Shown: positions 1 through 13,369 of the stretch, piece by piece
How the letters are laid out: the number at the start of each line of letters is the position of its first letter
How positions within the stretch are numbered: the first letter of the stretch is position 1
NCBI GenBank assembly: GCA_014529385.2
Contig: CM043959.1
Location: forward strand, 14,693,809 to 14,757,808
Source of the DNA: Adiantum capillus-veneris
Taxonomy: Eukaryota; Streptophyta; Polypodiopsida; Polypodiales; Pteridaceae
Direction: 5' to 3'
DNA length: 64,000 bases
Made by a program: the position numbers and the translations under genes
Notes under the pieces: generated by a model
What the model was told of the DNA's origin: nothing
Database searches by the model: none
What the model saw: the letters and a program-made list of their open reading frames with translations, nothing else

Positions 1-892
1 GCTGAAAATACAGTGTACAACACCATAAAGAAGCAGACAAGATCTAAAATGTGCAAGCTTGGAGGGTGAACAAAAGCAATAGGTTTGTAACGTGGTCCCA
101 ACTGTGGGGCACACTAGCCTATTTGTTTTCATTGTTTCAATGAATTTGTGGATGCTTTTGTGGAGTGATATCATCATCCAAAGTGATTTTGTAGAGTCTT
201 TGTTTTGTGATTACTATGATAGTGTATCCGAGACAATGTGTTTTACAAAGTATGGAACCTTCATAATGCTTAATTATTATGTGGTTCTAGTAGAGTGGCA
301 ATTGGTCCATGTCAACTTGTGGCAAACTTGACCTCTACCTAGATGAAACGATTGCGAGATCAACAAAATTTCAACCTCTCTCTCTCTCTCAATCTATATA
401 TATATATAGTACTATATTGTATATATTAAGGTGCACTCTTTTTTCTGTTGATAATGTGTTGATTGTTTGTAATAAAGCATGTAGATTCATAATGAGGCCA
501 TACAAGGTAGATTTATTTGTGATCTTGTGATTGAAAACATGCTCTACTTGATATGTATGCCAAATGTGTGGGCCCCCAAGAATCTCAACAAACACTCAAC
601 ATGCTTTCAACATAAATCATCACTCCTAGAGTGTCCTCACCTTTGGATACGCCTATAATGAAGATTGCAACGTAGCTTCGCATTGCTTTAAGGAGATCCA
701 AAGACATGGCTTGCAGTTAGATGTTGTGGTATATAGTACTATTGTCTATATGGAATCATGTTGGGGATGAGTATTTACTACCTCAAAGCCATGGTTTGTG
801 TGCATGGTGTAAGCCAAAGTATTGATCACATCCACTGCATAATTGCTATAATATAAGAACCCATCATGAAGTTTGAGAGTAAGATTAACCAA

Positions 893-1086
893 CAAGCAAA
901 CCAAAAAACTTGATAGAATAAACCTTTGTGTATGGCTTGGCGGATTGGACTCCACCTCGAGTACCTAGACCTCTATCTAGATCAACCATCAAGCAAACCA
1001 AAAATCTTGATAGAATACATCTTTATGTGCGAGCTTTGTGACTTGACTCCACCTTGAGTACCTAGATCTCTGGCCTCATGTCTGGA
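893..1086. repeat. imperfect tandem repeat, about 97-bp period
   Basis: Two adjacent copies start at 893 and 990, each beginning CAAGCAAACCAAAAA and ending near ACCTAGA(C/T)CTCT. A weaker third copy starts near 1120. The copies differ at many positions, so the duplication is old. Confidence 0.6.
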
Positions 1087-1658
1087 GAACCAAATCATCA
1101 TGAAATCTTGGAAGTGGATCAACAAAAAAGAACTAGAAATCTTGATATAAAGACAGCATCTATTATGAACTTCCTAGATTTGACTCCACATCCGGCACCT
1201 TGATCAGCTTTCCAACCTTGCTTAGTATATCACCTACTCAAAAGAAAAAAAATTGAGGCTTATAGAGTTGAGCCAATTGTGTGGCCAATTGGAAAAATGT
1301 TTCTTGTGATGTTCCATAGAGGGGAGCACAAGGAGAATATGAGAGTAAACTTTGGCATGGAATTGATAGCAACAAGAAAAAGTCACGAATGGAAAGGCAC
1401 CATATGGATTAGATAAGGAGTCACATGGATTGCATTAGTCTTCACATGGATATATCATGGGCTCACATGCATATCTCATGGGCTCACATGGGATAGAGTA
1501 GCCTAGCTAGAATAGAATGAAATTTTTGAAAAGGAATGGACTTGCTTTCTAGTGATCAAAGGTAATAATATATCAATCATAAAAAGAAAATTTCTACGTG
1601 TTAACAGATAAAATTTGAATTTAGACAAATATGAGAGTTGTTTGCTTTAGAGGAAATC

Positions 1659-1666
1659 TATAAATA
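1659..1666 (+). promoter_or_regulatory. TATA box candidate (TATAAATA)
   Basis: TATAAATA is followed by AGGCCCC and, about 20 bases later, by an (AC)23 run. The arrangement resembles a plant core promoter or the U3/R part of an LTR. No gene or paired LTR was found downstream, so its role is unproven. Confidence 0.3.
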
Positions 1667-1684
1667 GGCCCCTTACACTCAAAA

Positions 1685-1688
<4 letters not shown>

Positions 1689-1734
<46 letters not shown>
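1689..1734. repeat. (AC)23 microsatellite
   Basis: An uninterrupted AC dinucleotide run of 46 bases lies just downstream of the TATA-like box. Confidence 0.95.
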
Positions 1735-1736
<2 letters not shown>

Positions 1737-2920
1737 TATACCTATGTGATACTCTACTTCTCTCAAGAGAAGAGATTTTTCAAAAACATTTGCTCAAGAG
1801 GATTAGCAAATGAATTAACCAATCAAATTTTTAATCATTGGTAGGTCTCTATACACTAATCTTCACCTATGTTAAACTAATCAATTGTTAAGAAGTGACT
1901 AGCTTATATTAAAACAAATATATAAGTATGATTAGTATATAATTATCATCTTTATACTAAATTTTATACTTTGTATATATATCATTGAAAAGATAATTAA
2001 GTTAATTATACTAATTTTGTATTAAAATTGAGTCTTTCTGCACAAAAAAATATCTATGATTAAGTATAATCATGAAGGATTCCTTTCATTATATAATTAT
2101 ATATATATATACATAATTATGATGCAGTCCTTAACTCCTCAATGATTGGAGCCTTAATTTAAATTTAAAGAGATAAGATTAGAGAAATCTTTAGAATTTC
2201 TTTAAAAATAAAAAATATTAAATTATAAATAAGTAAAGAATTAGCAAATAATATTTATATAATTAAATTAATATTTGAGTTTACCAATTGTTATTGAAAA
2301 TTAAGACAATACTTATTTCTAAAGAGAGATAATTGATAATTAGATCTCTATGGAGAAATTTGATGTCAAACATTTTAATATGTGCATATTGATACAAAAT
2401 TAGGTTCTATATACAAAGAATAAAGTATAAACATGCATGGTAGTTTCTTAAAATTAAAAAGAGCTTATTTAAATCAATTTTTATACACAAAAGATAGAAA
2501 GTGTTAGTAAAAAAAGCAATAATTCTCTAAGATTTTTTAAAAGTAAATTCAAATATTATATAGTTTTTAAGAGTTCATGGTTACTTTTCAATCTATTATA
2601 GTTATAATTTTATTACTTGTAAAAAAAATTGATTGAAAAAAGTCAACACAAATTACAATATACTCAGAGACAATTAAAAAAGAATTATGTTATGCATTTC
2701 TTATTTAATTAACTTATTTTTAAAGTCTTTAGAGAATTATGATGGCTTCTCAATCATTATTCTCTTACTTACCAATTATTCTAAGCGATAATTTTACATA
2801 AGAATTACTCTTTGATGTCATAGCTAATGAGCCATTAGACTCTTCTTGATCTAAGATAGTGAGTTAGCATGGTACCAAAAAGACCAAATTTTAGTAGAGC
2901 AAATGAACACAAAGCTAATC

Positions 2921-4421
2921 CGTCATAAAAACTAATATCTAACTATTCCAAATGATTTTCTCATATTAAACTGATCATTTAATGTGGGAAGATAAACGGG
3001 AACAAGAGTTAGTATGTTAGAATGTGCTGCTAGATTTATCTCACCCATGGGACCATGAAGAGAGATGCCTACATCTCTACAAGGGTCCAAAAGGAGATGG
3101 TCTACAAAAGAGCAATGTGCACTAATGGAGCTTAAAATACCTTAGGGTTAGCTTCATTAAAGACCTCCAAAGGTTAGTGTTAAAAGTCCTTAGACCTTAG
3201 GCAAAGCTAGGGCTGAGCTTAGATCTTAGGCAAAGCTAGGGTTGAGCTTAGATCCTAATTAGGCAAGCAAGGGGTGTGCTTGAGGTGCTTGATGACTAAG
3301 CTGCTAACTAAGGTGCTTGAGGTGCTAAAGTAAAAAAGCTTCCTACAAAGGAGGGGGCGAGCCCTATCTCTAGGGAGATGAGAGAGAACACACACACACA
3401 CCCCCCAAGAGTCACCCAAGCCATAAGAGGCAATGGGGACACATGTCAAGCCCCTAGCCTTGTTGCCCTCATAGTGTGCCAAAATCCTATTGGATGGCCT
3501 AGAAAGGGGTCCAATAAGAATTTAGATTATTAATTGAATTATCCAAGCTCTCTCCAAAAAGGGGAAAGGAGGACACTTGTCAAAGACTACACACACTGCT
3601 TGAAATGCATGAGGCCTCTCATTGGCTAGGGTTAGGGATGGACCAATAGACTTCAAGCTAGTGTATTTCAATAATCAAAATCAATTTTTCTCTCTCATTC
3701 TTTCATCCCACGAGCTACACTCACACTCTCTCATGTGTGAAGAGCAAGGAAGCCATCTCCTTCTCCAAGCTTGAGAAGTTGAGAGCCTACACCAACACCT
3801 CTTGGCTATGGAGTGCAAATCCAACCAAGAGCCATGCTTAATGCAATGCTTATCATTCTCTTCATCTTCATTATCTCTAATTACTAAGCTATGCTTAAAC
3901 GAGTGATTATATTTGAGGAGAATAGACATTCTTTCTCGTAAGAATACTTCTTCTTCCCTCATCTTCCTCACTCCCTGTCAGCTCTCTCCACCTTCGAAGG
4001 TGTTTGAGGTCTTGGGATTGAGGGTTACAACAATTTCTTATTTTGTTACAAGTAGATTAAGTGTTTTAATCAAGCCAAAGTGGTGCATGAAGCTTCCATC
4101 TTGATGCCACCAAAGAGGTCTCAAGGAACACAAAGATTGTATTGTACCAAGTCTCTCTTGATGGGAGAAGCTATAATACAAATGCCTTTTGGAGGGGGGA
4201 CCGCCCGGCTCCAAGTAAATCCGGTCCTGAACTGCTGTCAATTTCTCTAATTGTCTCTCTTTTACAAGTTTTTGCTCATGCATTTAATTAGGAATGTGTA
4301 AACGGTTGCTATCTCCAACCAAGCGCTCTCTCCATCTTCACTAGCTAATTCTCTTAATAAAATGCTCACTATGTTCAATTCTCTTCCGCTCAAATCGAGT
4401 AATTAGCTTAGTTCCATTACA
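2921..4421 (+). repeat. 5' LTR of element A
   Basis: The left end (CGTCATAAAAACTAATATCT) matches the LTR starts of B and C (TGTCATAATAA...) with T to C at the first base. The right end (...CATTACA) lies one base before the primer site. Internal blocks shared with the C LTRs include GATGGGAGAA and CCTTTTGGAGGGGGGACC. The length of about 1.5 kb agrees with the C LTRs. No partner 3' LTR is present. Confidence 0.8.
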
Positions 4422-4422
4422 T

Positions 4423-4434
4423 TGGTATCAAAGC
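4423..4434 (+). other. primer binding site of A (tRNA-iMet type)
   Basis: TGGTATCAAAGC lies immediately after the LTR end. The standard plant initiator-Met primer site is TGGTATCAGAGC; one G is changed to A. Confidence 0.8.
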
Positions 4435-4822
4435 ATATGGTTTCTCTTTTCTTGCTTAAGAGGAGAAGTCCTTAAGTTCTCCATGAAAGGTTGTTTTCTC
4501 TTCATTAATCAAACTAAGTTTGGTATCTATTAACGCGAGCATTAGCAACTTAAGACCTCGGGAGTTGTTGACTTAATAGTGGAATCCTACGGGAGCTACC
4601 TTTGGTTTTACCACTATTGAGCAATCAGGTAAGCCCGGTAGGCTTTTGTTGTCTCTAAAAGTCATACAATGTTATGACCCAGCTTTCTAATTTTCTTAAT
4701 TAAAGGATTTCTAATCACAGTGCGGGTGCTTAAGTGCCAATTTTCAAGTGTAAGAGGAGTAGCAACTAGGGCTTTGAAGTGCCAAAGTATAAAGATAATT
4801 TACACATAAAAATTCTGTTAGC

Positions 4823-6280
4823 ATGGCTGACAATAATAAACAGAGTAAAATGAACATTGATAACTTTGATATTGCACATGAAGGCACTACTGACAATGCC
4901 CCCATGCTTGTCAATTTTCTTGCTACAAGGTTGCAACAAGCTATGGGAAATCCCGCTTTGCAAGGTGAAGTCTACCAACTACTTCACAACCATGGGATTC
5001 TTCAATCTCCCCCAAAAGAGAGAGCACCTATGAAGTCTCTTGGAGAGACTTCCAAAAGAGGGCTCTCTACGGTGAGAGAAGAGGAGGACCCGTACGAAGG
5101 GCTTCAACACCTCTTAGCGGATTTTCCTCCATCAAAGAAGAAAGGTGAAGTCTCTACTATAGAGCTTCCACCAAGGGAATGAGAATGAAGCAAGTCTCCC
5201 CTTTTGTGATAACAAGGAGGAGGACTTTGTGGTGATCTTTTCCTCTTGGGAGGAGTTGAAGATCATTGAGACCGCCGTCTTCTTGGAGCCACATCTTCGG
5301 AAGTACCAAAGGAAGAAAAAGGAGAGAAAGAGGTCACCCTCTTCTCCATCTTCATCACCTTCCTCTTCTTCCGATGAAAGTAGCGGCTCCTCTCAAAAAG
5401 AGTCCAAGAGGAGAGGCCATCGCAAATCCTATCTGGCATGGAGAAGGTCCAAGAAGTTGAAGAAGTTCAAGGAGGGAGGAAAGAACATCACTTTCCTTAC
5501 CTATGATGGAACCTTTGGTGCTACGGACAAGATCTTGGCTTTCATCCAACAATTTGATGCGGCTTTTGGTGATGATGGCTTCAAGGAGTCCTCCAAGATA
5601 CGTCATGTGGCTATGTACTTTCTAAAATCTGCCCGTCTACGAGCCCATGGTCAAGCTCCAAGGACATGGAAGGTTTTAAGAACCTCCATTATGAAGCAGT
5701 TTCTACCAAGCAATGCCAAAGACAACGTCCTAATGGAATGGAAAATCTTGAAGCTCTCTCCCTATGAGTGTATCCAAAAGTATGTATATAGGTTTTGGGA
5801 TTTACATCTCAAAGCCACTGTCTGTATACAAGAAGATAGACTTTGGGGAGAAAAAGCAACAATTTTGTGCGGGCTTATCTAAAGAAATGGTCGAGTATGT
5901 TAACTCTCAACGGCCTAAGACCATATCGGCGGTCATACCTCATACAATAGTTGCCTCTCAAATCAATTTCCAACAAGGGGCTAGGAGAAATCCTAAGCCC
6001 ATGGAAACAAAGGATCGAAATGAGTCTAGAGGGAGGAATAATGCTCAAAATTCCTCCAAAGGCAACTCTAGCAGTAACAATCATAACAAAGCCAAGGAGA
6101 AGGGAGTCTTCAAAGGCAAGAACCAACTCTCTCCCAAAGAGCTAGAGTGTTATCGCAAGGATAACTAATGCTTCAAATGCGGGGAGCAAGGGCATTCATA
6201 TCGTGCTTGCCCCCAAAAGAATGCACGCCATGAGCAACCTAGAGCTTCTATGGTTGAAGCTCCAAAAGAGGATGCTCATT
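4823..6280 (+). pseudogene. gag: gag polyprotein of element A (broken)
   Basis: The ATG at 4823 opens an N-terminal region (MADNN...) that aligns with the gag starts of B and C. A stop near 5180 is followed by an acidic, Ser/Arg-rich linker and the retrotransposon gag core between about 5500 and 5880, with motifs such as FLTYDGTFGATDKILAF. A frameshift precedes the gag end, and the CCHC zinc knuckle (CFKCGEQGHSYRAC) lies near 6171-6212 after a TAA. This protein would form the particle shell and bind RNA. Only one copy of the Lys/Arg-Ser linker unit is present, whereas B and C have two. Confidence 0.8.
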
Positions 6281-6289
6281 TTTAAGGAT

Positions 6290-8362
6290 CTCCCCTTTCC
6301 TATGCTTGGGGAAAGGTGCAAGAGCATGATGCCTTCATCTTGTTTGATCCTCGCTCAACTCACGATTCCATATCGAGGAAGTTGGCCACCAAGCTAGGCA
6401 TACAAGCACATAAGATGGGAGATGTGCTCAAAGCGGATGGAGCCTTCAAGGGACAAGATGTCTCAATCACTCCCTTAATTGGGTAATTGAGGCTTCATGT
6501 CCAAAGCTATGTGGACAAAGAAGATTTCTTCATCTCCCCTCTCAAGTACGAAGATGTCATCCTTAGGGTACCATGGTTCTCATGCATAGTTGCCACCATG
6601 AAGTTCCCTGAAAGAAGGATCTATTTTAAGTACAGGGAAAAAGACATGTACATAGATGCTAATGAGTCAGGGAAAACTATTTCCCCTGTAAATAGGCTTT
6701 CTTTCAATAAGTCAATGAAAAGCTCGGTTTCTGCGTCTATGATTTTTTTCAAAGAGTCTTTGAGTAGCCCTAATGTTTTATCAAATGGCAATGAAAGGAA
6801 TCAAGAGGAATTAGAGTTATCTAATTTTCTAAAAGGATTCCAAGATGTTTTCACTGATGACATCCCTTGTGACCTACCTCCAAAACGAGGGGATGACGAC
6901 CATACTATAGAGCTTCTACCAGGAAGCTCACCGCCTAATAAGCCTCCTTATAGAGTTTCACAATCTCAACAAGAGGAGATTATGAGGCAAGTGCAAGAAC
7001 TGGTAGAGAAAGGAATGGTGAGGCCTAGCTCCTCTCCATTTTGCTCACCAGTGCTTTTAGTGCAAAAGAAAGACGGCACATATCGCATGTGTGTCGACTA
7101 TAGAGCACTAAATAGGATCAATATCAAGAATAGATTTCTCATTCCTCGGGTAAAAGATCTATTCGATAAGTTACAAGGCTCTACCTACTTCAATAGGATT
7201 GACCTTAAAAGTGGCTATCATCAAATAAGGATAGTGAACGAAGATATCATAAAAACTGCGCGCATTTCACACAACATTTGGTCTCTATGATATCTTGTCA
7301 TGCCTTTTGGCTTGACAAATGCTCCAGCTACATTCAATCGAATGATGGAGAAGATATTTAGACCTTATAGAAAGTTTACTGGAGTGTTCTTTTATGATAT
7401 TATCATCTACTCCAATTCATTAAAAAGAGCACAAGCAACATCTCCAGATAATCTTTCAATCTTTGAGAGACAATAAGCTTTTCATAAATCAAAAGAAAAA
7501 AGAGTTTTTCTAAGAAGAGATTCAGTACTTAGGCCATATTATCTCTAAGGATGGTATCCGTATGGATCCACAAAAGCTAGAGGTAATAAAAGAATGGCCT
7601 AGGCCAAGGAATCTCCATGAGCTACGAAGCTTTATAGGTATGTGTGTATACTATAGACGCTTCATAGAGAAATTCTCCCAAATAGCGGGTCCATTACATA
7701 ACTTAACAAAGTAGAACGTTAAGTACTCATGGACTCCAAAAGTACAAGAAGCTTTTGAAAAGCTTAAGGAGAGAGAGTCAAAGACTCAACTCCAATGAGC
7801 GAGTATTGGGCATCAACTAAAAGGAGTTATTAGCTATCCTACATGCCCTAGACACGTGGAAGAACTACCTCTTGGGGACTCCATTCATACTACGAATGGA
7901 TCATCAAAGCCTCAAGTATTTCATGACACAAACCAAGCTATCCGTCAAACAAATGAGGTGGGAAAATTTCCTTTTGCAATTTCATTTTCATATTGCTCAC
8001 GTTGCTGGCAAGCATAATCATGTGGCCGATGCACTCTCACGACGGCCAAAGGTGAATGCGGTATCCATAGCTACTCACAATTATGTATCTTCCATGATAG
8101 ATGAGTATGCTATTGATCCCAACTTCAAAGATATCATTTCAGCCCTTGCACTAGGGAAGAAAGAGGAACCATTCACTCTCTAGGATGTTTATCTTCTCTA
8201 TGGCAATAGGCTATGCATTACTAACTCACTCCGTGAAAAAGTGATGTATGAATCCCATGCTCCTCCTTATGCGAGGCATAGAGGGATTCAACCTACTCTC
8301 CGAGGAGTAGAGATGTACTTCTATTGGCCTACCATGAAGAGAGACATACAAGAAAACATAGA
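6290..8362 (+). pseudogene. pol: pol of element A: PR-RT-RNase H-IN start (broken)
   Basis: The longest open stretch, 6487-7290, carries the end of protease and the RT fingers, including RVSQSQQEEIMRQVQELVEK and IDLKSGYHQIRI. A frameshift near 7262 follows. The RT active site near 7390 reads FFYDI where element C has FFDDI, so one catalytic Asp is lost. RNase H (7872-8183) keeps the DHQSLKYFMTQTKLS and VADALSRR motifs. Integrase starts near 8230 with HAPPYARHRGIQ and ends at the truncation near 8362. Family identity is secure, and no activity is expected. Confidence 0.85.
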
Positions 8363-9060
8363 GGTGGGTGTGATTTTGTTTTTTTACCATAATTTTACTC
8401 GATTTGAGTTGTGATCTTTTTGTCTTCAAAATTCTAAATTTCACTCAATCAACATTGCACATTTGAAGCTTAGGTCCATATATAAGCATAGAATCTCGGT
8501 TTGGCATCAGCTTCATAGGTTTATAAGATTGGGAATGCCACATTGTGGATGCAAGTTTTTCCATTCATGCAATTTTTGTACTTCATAGGTTTGTTCCAAA
8601 GTGTCTTGTGAAGATAGGTTTTGATGCTTTCTGTGCTTGAACATAAAGGTAAAGAACCAAAGTGTGTAATATTGAAGCAATTATAATGGTAATGATAGGT
8701 GTAGGAATAGAAACATCGATGATAGATCAGTTGAATAAAGAAGATGATTTTTTTTGTACTTAATTCTATGTTCAAACAAAAAAGTTTGGGCGTACAACAA
8801 TTACACAAATTGCTCAAGAACCCATTTATGTTTATAAAAGAAATATTATCGATTGCTAGAGAGTTTTGTATATTGTGTAAAATGGGGTTCACCTAGCAAA
8901 TATGTTGTGTTTGGTCAATGTGAGCACTCCTTTGGCTTTGAAATCCCCTCATGACCATATAATCAAGAGTTGTGAGTGTTTGTACTACCAAGTACAACCT
9001 CCAAGAATACCATAGATTTATTATAAAAGTCCAAATCAAACATCTCAACAAGCAAGGACA
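8363..9060. other. unassigned sequence between A and H
   Basis: Homology to element A stops near 8362. This stretch has no recognisable domains, LTR ends or primer site, and could be the unrecognised 5' part of element H. Confidence 0.4.
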
Positions 9061-11033
9061 TCAAAACAGGCAACTGTGATCTCCAAACAAGGTACAACAG
9101 TCACCACGAAATAAATTCAAAGAGATGTAGATAGAATCCATGTGGTGGGTGATCTGATTATTGATACATCTCAAAAAATGTTTGTACCGTGAAATGTCTC
9201 CATCATCACATATCAGACAGAGAGCATTGATGTCTACACCATCACAAATGGTTGTGCTGCCACCACATTTCAAATGAGCTGGAACACTATTATCAATGCT
9301 TTGGGGCAGATGATGGAGTGCTAAATATCCATGCAACATTATGATATCACTTGCCTAGAGCAGTTGCTAGAGCAAGAGGTTTTCAATGTTGACAACTACA
9401 AAAAGGATGTGTTGAAACTTAAATAGATTTTAGTAGAAGAAGAATATGAAAGGGAGCAGCACACCCAAAAAATATTAATAACTAAAAACATCATATTAGA
9501 GAGTTTGAGACTTTAGAGTCAATTTTGAAATCACCAATGTCTTGAAGATTTGGGCATATGGAAAAATTTCAAACTATTTTCTAAGACCAAAGCTTTCCAC
9601 AAGTTAGTACTGGAGAAGGTCTTCCAAGCCATGCTCTCAAAACTTTGGTGTGGTCAAATCTTAAGCTTTTGTTAAAAGTGGGAATTGGAAAATTCCCAAA
9701 TTCACTAATATGGTGTTTACAATAGAAAACAAAGAAATTGAAGCTATTAAAACACAATGTTACTGCTAAGAAATGGAGGCTTACAAAAGAGTTGAATGAA
9801 GAACAGGAATTGTTAAATCAAAAGCAAGAAGCTCATGAGAGTCTAAAGGAATTCCATAGTGTACTTAAGTAATCAGTCATGGAGAAATACATTTATAAAA
9901 CCACTAGTAGACATCATAGACTAAGAGGGCCATTTAACCTTCAATCTAGAAGACTTAGAAAACTTGATGGTCACAGTTAAAAAAGATCTAGAAGACAGGA
10001 GCTCCACATACTTTAGCACATTGGAAAATCAAACACTCATAAAACATTTTAAAACCAGCCTCGATGACAATGAGAACAATGAGGATGACAAAGAAGACAA
10101 GTAGGATGGAGATGTTCGAGGGAGAACCATTGCAAAAGATGAATGATGATGATGGTGATGATGATCCTAGAGATGCTCCTAGCTCTATTAAAGGAAGGGG
10201 TCAATCTAGTCATGTACTTGATAACTCCTAAGGCCAACCTAATAGGACCCTAGATAACCTATATTATCAGACAATGGAAGGTCAAGAGAACGCACCTTTA
10301 GACCAGCAGAGTAGAAGCCAACATCAAATGGCCCTCGCATCCAAAAATAAGGGAAAGACCATACAACCCATACTTCAAATTTTTCAAATCAATGTTTGAG
10401 TCTCAAAAAGCATCTACAAATAGAGAAGCAGCTTTAGGTCCAAATATATCTATAGGATGATAACATTTATTCAATGTTTGAAGTCTCAACAAGCATCTAC
10501 AAATAGAGAAGCGGCTTTAAGTCCAAATATATCTATAGGATGATAACATTTATTCAAATCTGGAACTCTATCAAGTGTTATATGTGGGAGCAAAGCAGAT
10601 GGTAAAGCAATGGAAGGTAATTATATATCATATACAATGGACCTACAATCTGCCAGAGCATCCAACTTCAATTCAGGTATTGGATAGATATATCCTTACA
10701 CAAGGTGACATCTTGGTGAATCCCTAGACAAAGCAGTTGACCACAATGAGCAACTAAAGTTTGTGCATTCACCTAGAAGCGTTATTGGGCAATAGACCAG
10801 CTTACAACTACTTGCCTGCAAGATATAAAAATTGAATTCAAATTCCTATTATTGAAAATGGAAATAGCCAGAAGGATGTTGGATCATCATGTAGTAGCTA
10901 TCTTAGAAAGTAATGCATCTAGCATTCAAGGGCCATGTACCAAAGTGACTATCAAGGAACAAGAACATGCCCTAAAAAGTCTGATTCATTTAGTCGAAAT
11001 ACTTCAAAAGATACTGGTGTAAGAAAATCAAAT
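9061..11033 (+). pseudogene. ORF-X, unknown retroelement-associated protein, copy 1
   Basis: I do not recognise the family. It is degenerate, with many stops and frame changes, but several blocks align with the minus-strand copy at 40690-43882. The first is SWNTIINALGQMME near 9280, against SWNTIVNALGQFMD. A Glu/Lys-rich helix region follows, then an acidic Asp/Glu segment near 10070-10165. Next is NLELYQVLYVGAKQM near 10560, against NLECFQRLYVGARKM. The last is IARRMLDHHVVAILE near 10865, against IARGVLDQRV-AIIE. It directly precedes gag-like blocks, the position of the extra ORF1 of Ogre/Tat elements; that link rests on position only. Confidence 0.55.
10390..10554 (+). repeat. 82/83-bp tandem duplication inside ORF-X
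   Basis: Copy 1 starts at 10390 and copy 2 at 10472. Each begins CAATGTTTGA and ends AACATTTATT. They differ at only a few positions, so the duplication is fairly recent compared with the decay of the ORF around it. Confidence 0.9.
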
Positions 11034-11066
11034 AGACTAGAGCTACATTGAGACCCATCGTTTCAA

Positions 11067-13345
11067 ATGATCAAGTACTCGAGATTATTTCAAGTCCGCC
11101 ACAGACATCAAAGGAAAATCCCAAAGAGATTGTCCTACACAGGCACGATTGATGATTATCTTTATCCAGGGAATGAAACAAGCAAGTCTTCAAAAGGATC
11201 TGCATATGATAAGGGCTTGAAAATAAATAAATTGATCAAAGAAGCTCTTTATCTGGTGGATAATTGTGAGGACTATAAAGAAAACGGTTGTAAGACGCAT
11301 CCTCTCAAGCACAAAGATTCACATATAAGTGAGTCCATTGAGAAACCATCAGCACTTATCGATCAAGAAACATTTGTTAACAGAATGGTCAAGAGGTTAG
11401 CTCCTCTTGTAAATGCTAGTCTGAGGGAGCCTAAGTGGTGTGAAATTGAGAAAAAATGGACAAACCATATGAGAGAAGAGTGTTACTATGGCATGGAATA
11501 TGGTAGGAGATGTATGTGTAGCCTATTTCAGTAGCACCTCCTCCACCTAGATACGCTATGGGGAATACACCAGGTCCAGTAAGAGTTTCAAGGCCATAGC
11601 CTGCCTTAGGATAACAACCTCTATTGCCAAGTGCTAGAATGCCTGTAGAAATGAGATACATGTTGATGATGGAACAATCTAGCAACAAAACACTAGTACC
11701 AACTACAATGTGTTATAACAACCAAAGCAGGTGTTGCCCTTCAAAGCAACATAAGATGAGAGAAACACATAAAGTGGCGAGGCCGGTACAACCTCCACCT
11801 CCTGTGTTTCGACATGAAGAAAGAAGGTATGAGATGGATGAAAGGAAATTGTGGTTCATTGCGAATAGAGGCTTAGCAAGGTCAAATTCTGTTTACAGTC
11901 AAGAGGAAATGCAAGAAGAAGCTCCTCAAGCAGAGATAGATTCTCACCAAAGTCGTGATGACCACTTGGTCAAACAATGTCCTCAGACAAAGATCACTCA
12001 AGTAAATTCCTATTTTCTTGACTGTGGCATCTTTCACTTGATCCTCATTTGTCCTAAAAACCCAAACCAAGTCTCAAGTACACAACAAATGTCTCAAGAA
12101 CCGTTCAACTACTTAGTAGCTTAATAAACAAAAACGTCGTACCATTTCAAGTAGTTACAAGAGTGCAAGCTCAAAAGGAAGCTGAGGAGAATCCAGAGAT
12201 AGAGAAAACTAAAACTGACGCGAGTCCAGAGGCAGGTGAACCAAAGACCGACACACCTAGTCAAAAAACCAAGAGCAAATGGAATAGTTGGAAAGATAAA
12301 AAGGCTAGGATGAAAGCACATAGGGAACAAGAGCAACAATCCCTAGCTGATGAGCTTACCCAAGCTAAAGAGAAGATAAGCATCAAGAGGAGAGATGTAC
12401 CTTCTCTTAAGCAGATGTCTCAACCTTGAGAAAGACCATCCACATAAGAGAAGCCAAGAAGTGCTAGTTTAGGAGTATCGGTGTTGGTTGACAAGGTTAA
12501 TGAGCCATTAGACGCCCTCCTAAAAGCCTATGAAACACAACTCAAAAACAACCAAACCCAAGAGTAGAGGTGAATGACATATCCCTATGCGGAACTAGAA
12601 AAGCACAGGCTGGAAATGTGCAAGAAAATGATTCAAACATCCCAAGATTTATTAGAACCACCATTTGGAAAACTTGAGGGTGTGATCCTTGTCCCACCTA
12701 CACCAGTAATCCCACCAAACAAGGCACAAAAAGAGCTGGATTCCAGTCATGAGCACGGACCAAGCTCAAGGACCCAACATTAGAACCAAGGATAGTGTTG
12801 AATACCATGAATAACTCTTTCAAGGGATTTCACATAGCTATACCTACAGTTGTAAAGAAATAGATGGTCTTGACAAATTGTGGAAACAAGTTAGAGAGGC
12901 CAATGAAGCAAGTGAGATAAGAAGACGAGTAAACCAAATGAGTGATGGAAGAGGAGTATCTCTTCCACCAATAGAGGAATTTGAGGCTAGATCTCAAATG
13001 AATTTAGAAGTGGAATCGTATTGGGGAGACAAAGGATATGTATATTCTCTGGACAATCAACCCCATTTGCTAAGAACACTACCATCCTATAAGGGAGAGT
13101 ACAAGGTCAAGTCAAATGTTGTTGCAGTCCCATCACAGAGACTGTCTCCCAACAAGGTCATCAATTCAAAAGGATTGATAGACATTTTGTCAATCCTAGT
13201 CACTTGTATGATAACGTTAGCTAAATTGCTAAGAATAAGACCAAACATGTGGACTATTGTGGGAAAATATATAGAGAAGTTTGATGTGAAAGACCCAACA
13301 ACTCAAATCAAAGAAGGATCAAGGAGCTTGAAATGCCTCAGCTAA
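11067..13345 (+). pseudogene. gag: gag-like region of element H (broken)
   Basis: Several open stretches lie in series (11067-11534, 11624-12124, 12163-12429, 12574-12783, 12878-13345), separated by stops and frame changes. Visible features are a Pro-rich segment (VQPPPPVFRHEERRYEMDER), a Lys/Glu/Arg-rich predicted coiled coil near 12163-12429, and a C-terminal block near 13070-13270 (LRTLPSYKGEYKVKSNVVAV). That last block aligns with LLTLPYFVGEFEAKSEIKAV in element G. The canonical gag core seen in G near 48234-48632 is not evident here. The assignment rests on homology to G and on position before the protease. Confidence 0.5.
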
Positions 13346-13369
13346 ACACTATGCCAATGCCATTAAACA

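Larger units (their letters stand above)
1..2920. other. AT-rich region without supported gene
   Basis: No reading frame here has recognisable domain content; open stretches are short and A/T-rich. It contains imperfect tandem repeats near 893-1086, a TATA-like box at 1659, an (AC)23 tract at 1689-1734 and a very AT-rich stretch from about 1870 to 2830. It may be old LTR or intergenic DNA, but I could not pair it with another LTR in the window. Confidence 0.5.
2921..8362 (+). mobile_element. Ty3/gypsy chromovirus A, 3'-truncated
   Basis: The element consists of a 5' LTR, a primer binding site, a leader, gag and pol in the order PR-RT-RNase H-start of IN. Homology to element C stops abruptly near 8362, within the integrase zinc-finger region. 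The integrase core, chromodomain, polypurine tract and 3' LTR are missing. Many frameshifts and stops show that it is old and dead. It is clearly related to B, C, E and J, but its LTR is more divergent from C than B's is. Confidence 0.85.

Noticed and set aside
8521-8892. Minus-strand 123-codon open frame
   Set aside because: It starts with no promoter or domain and has an odd Ile/Asn/Tyr/Cys-rich composition typical of AT-rich noncoding DNA.
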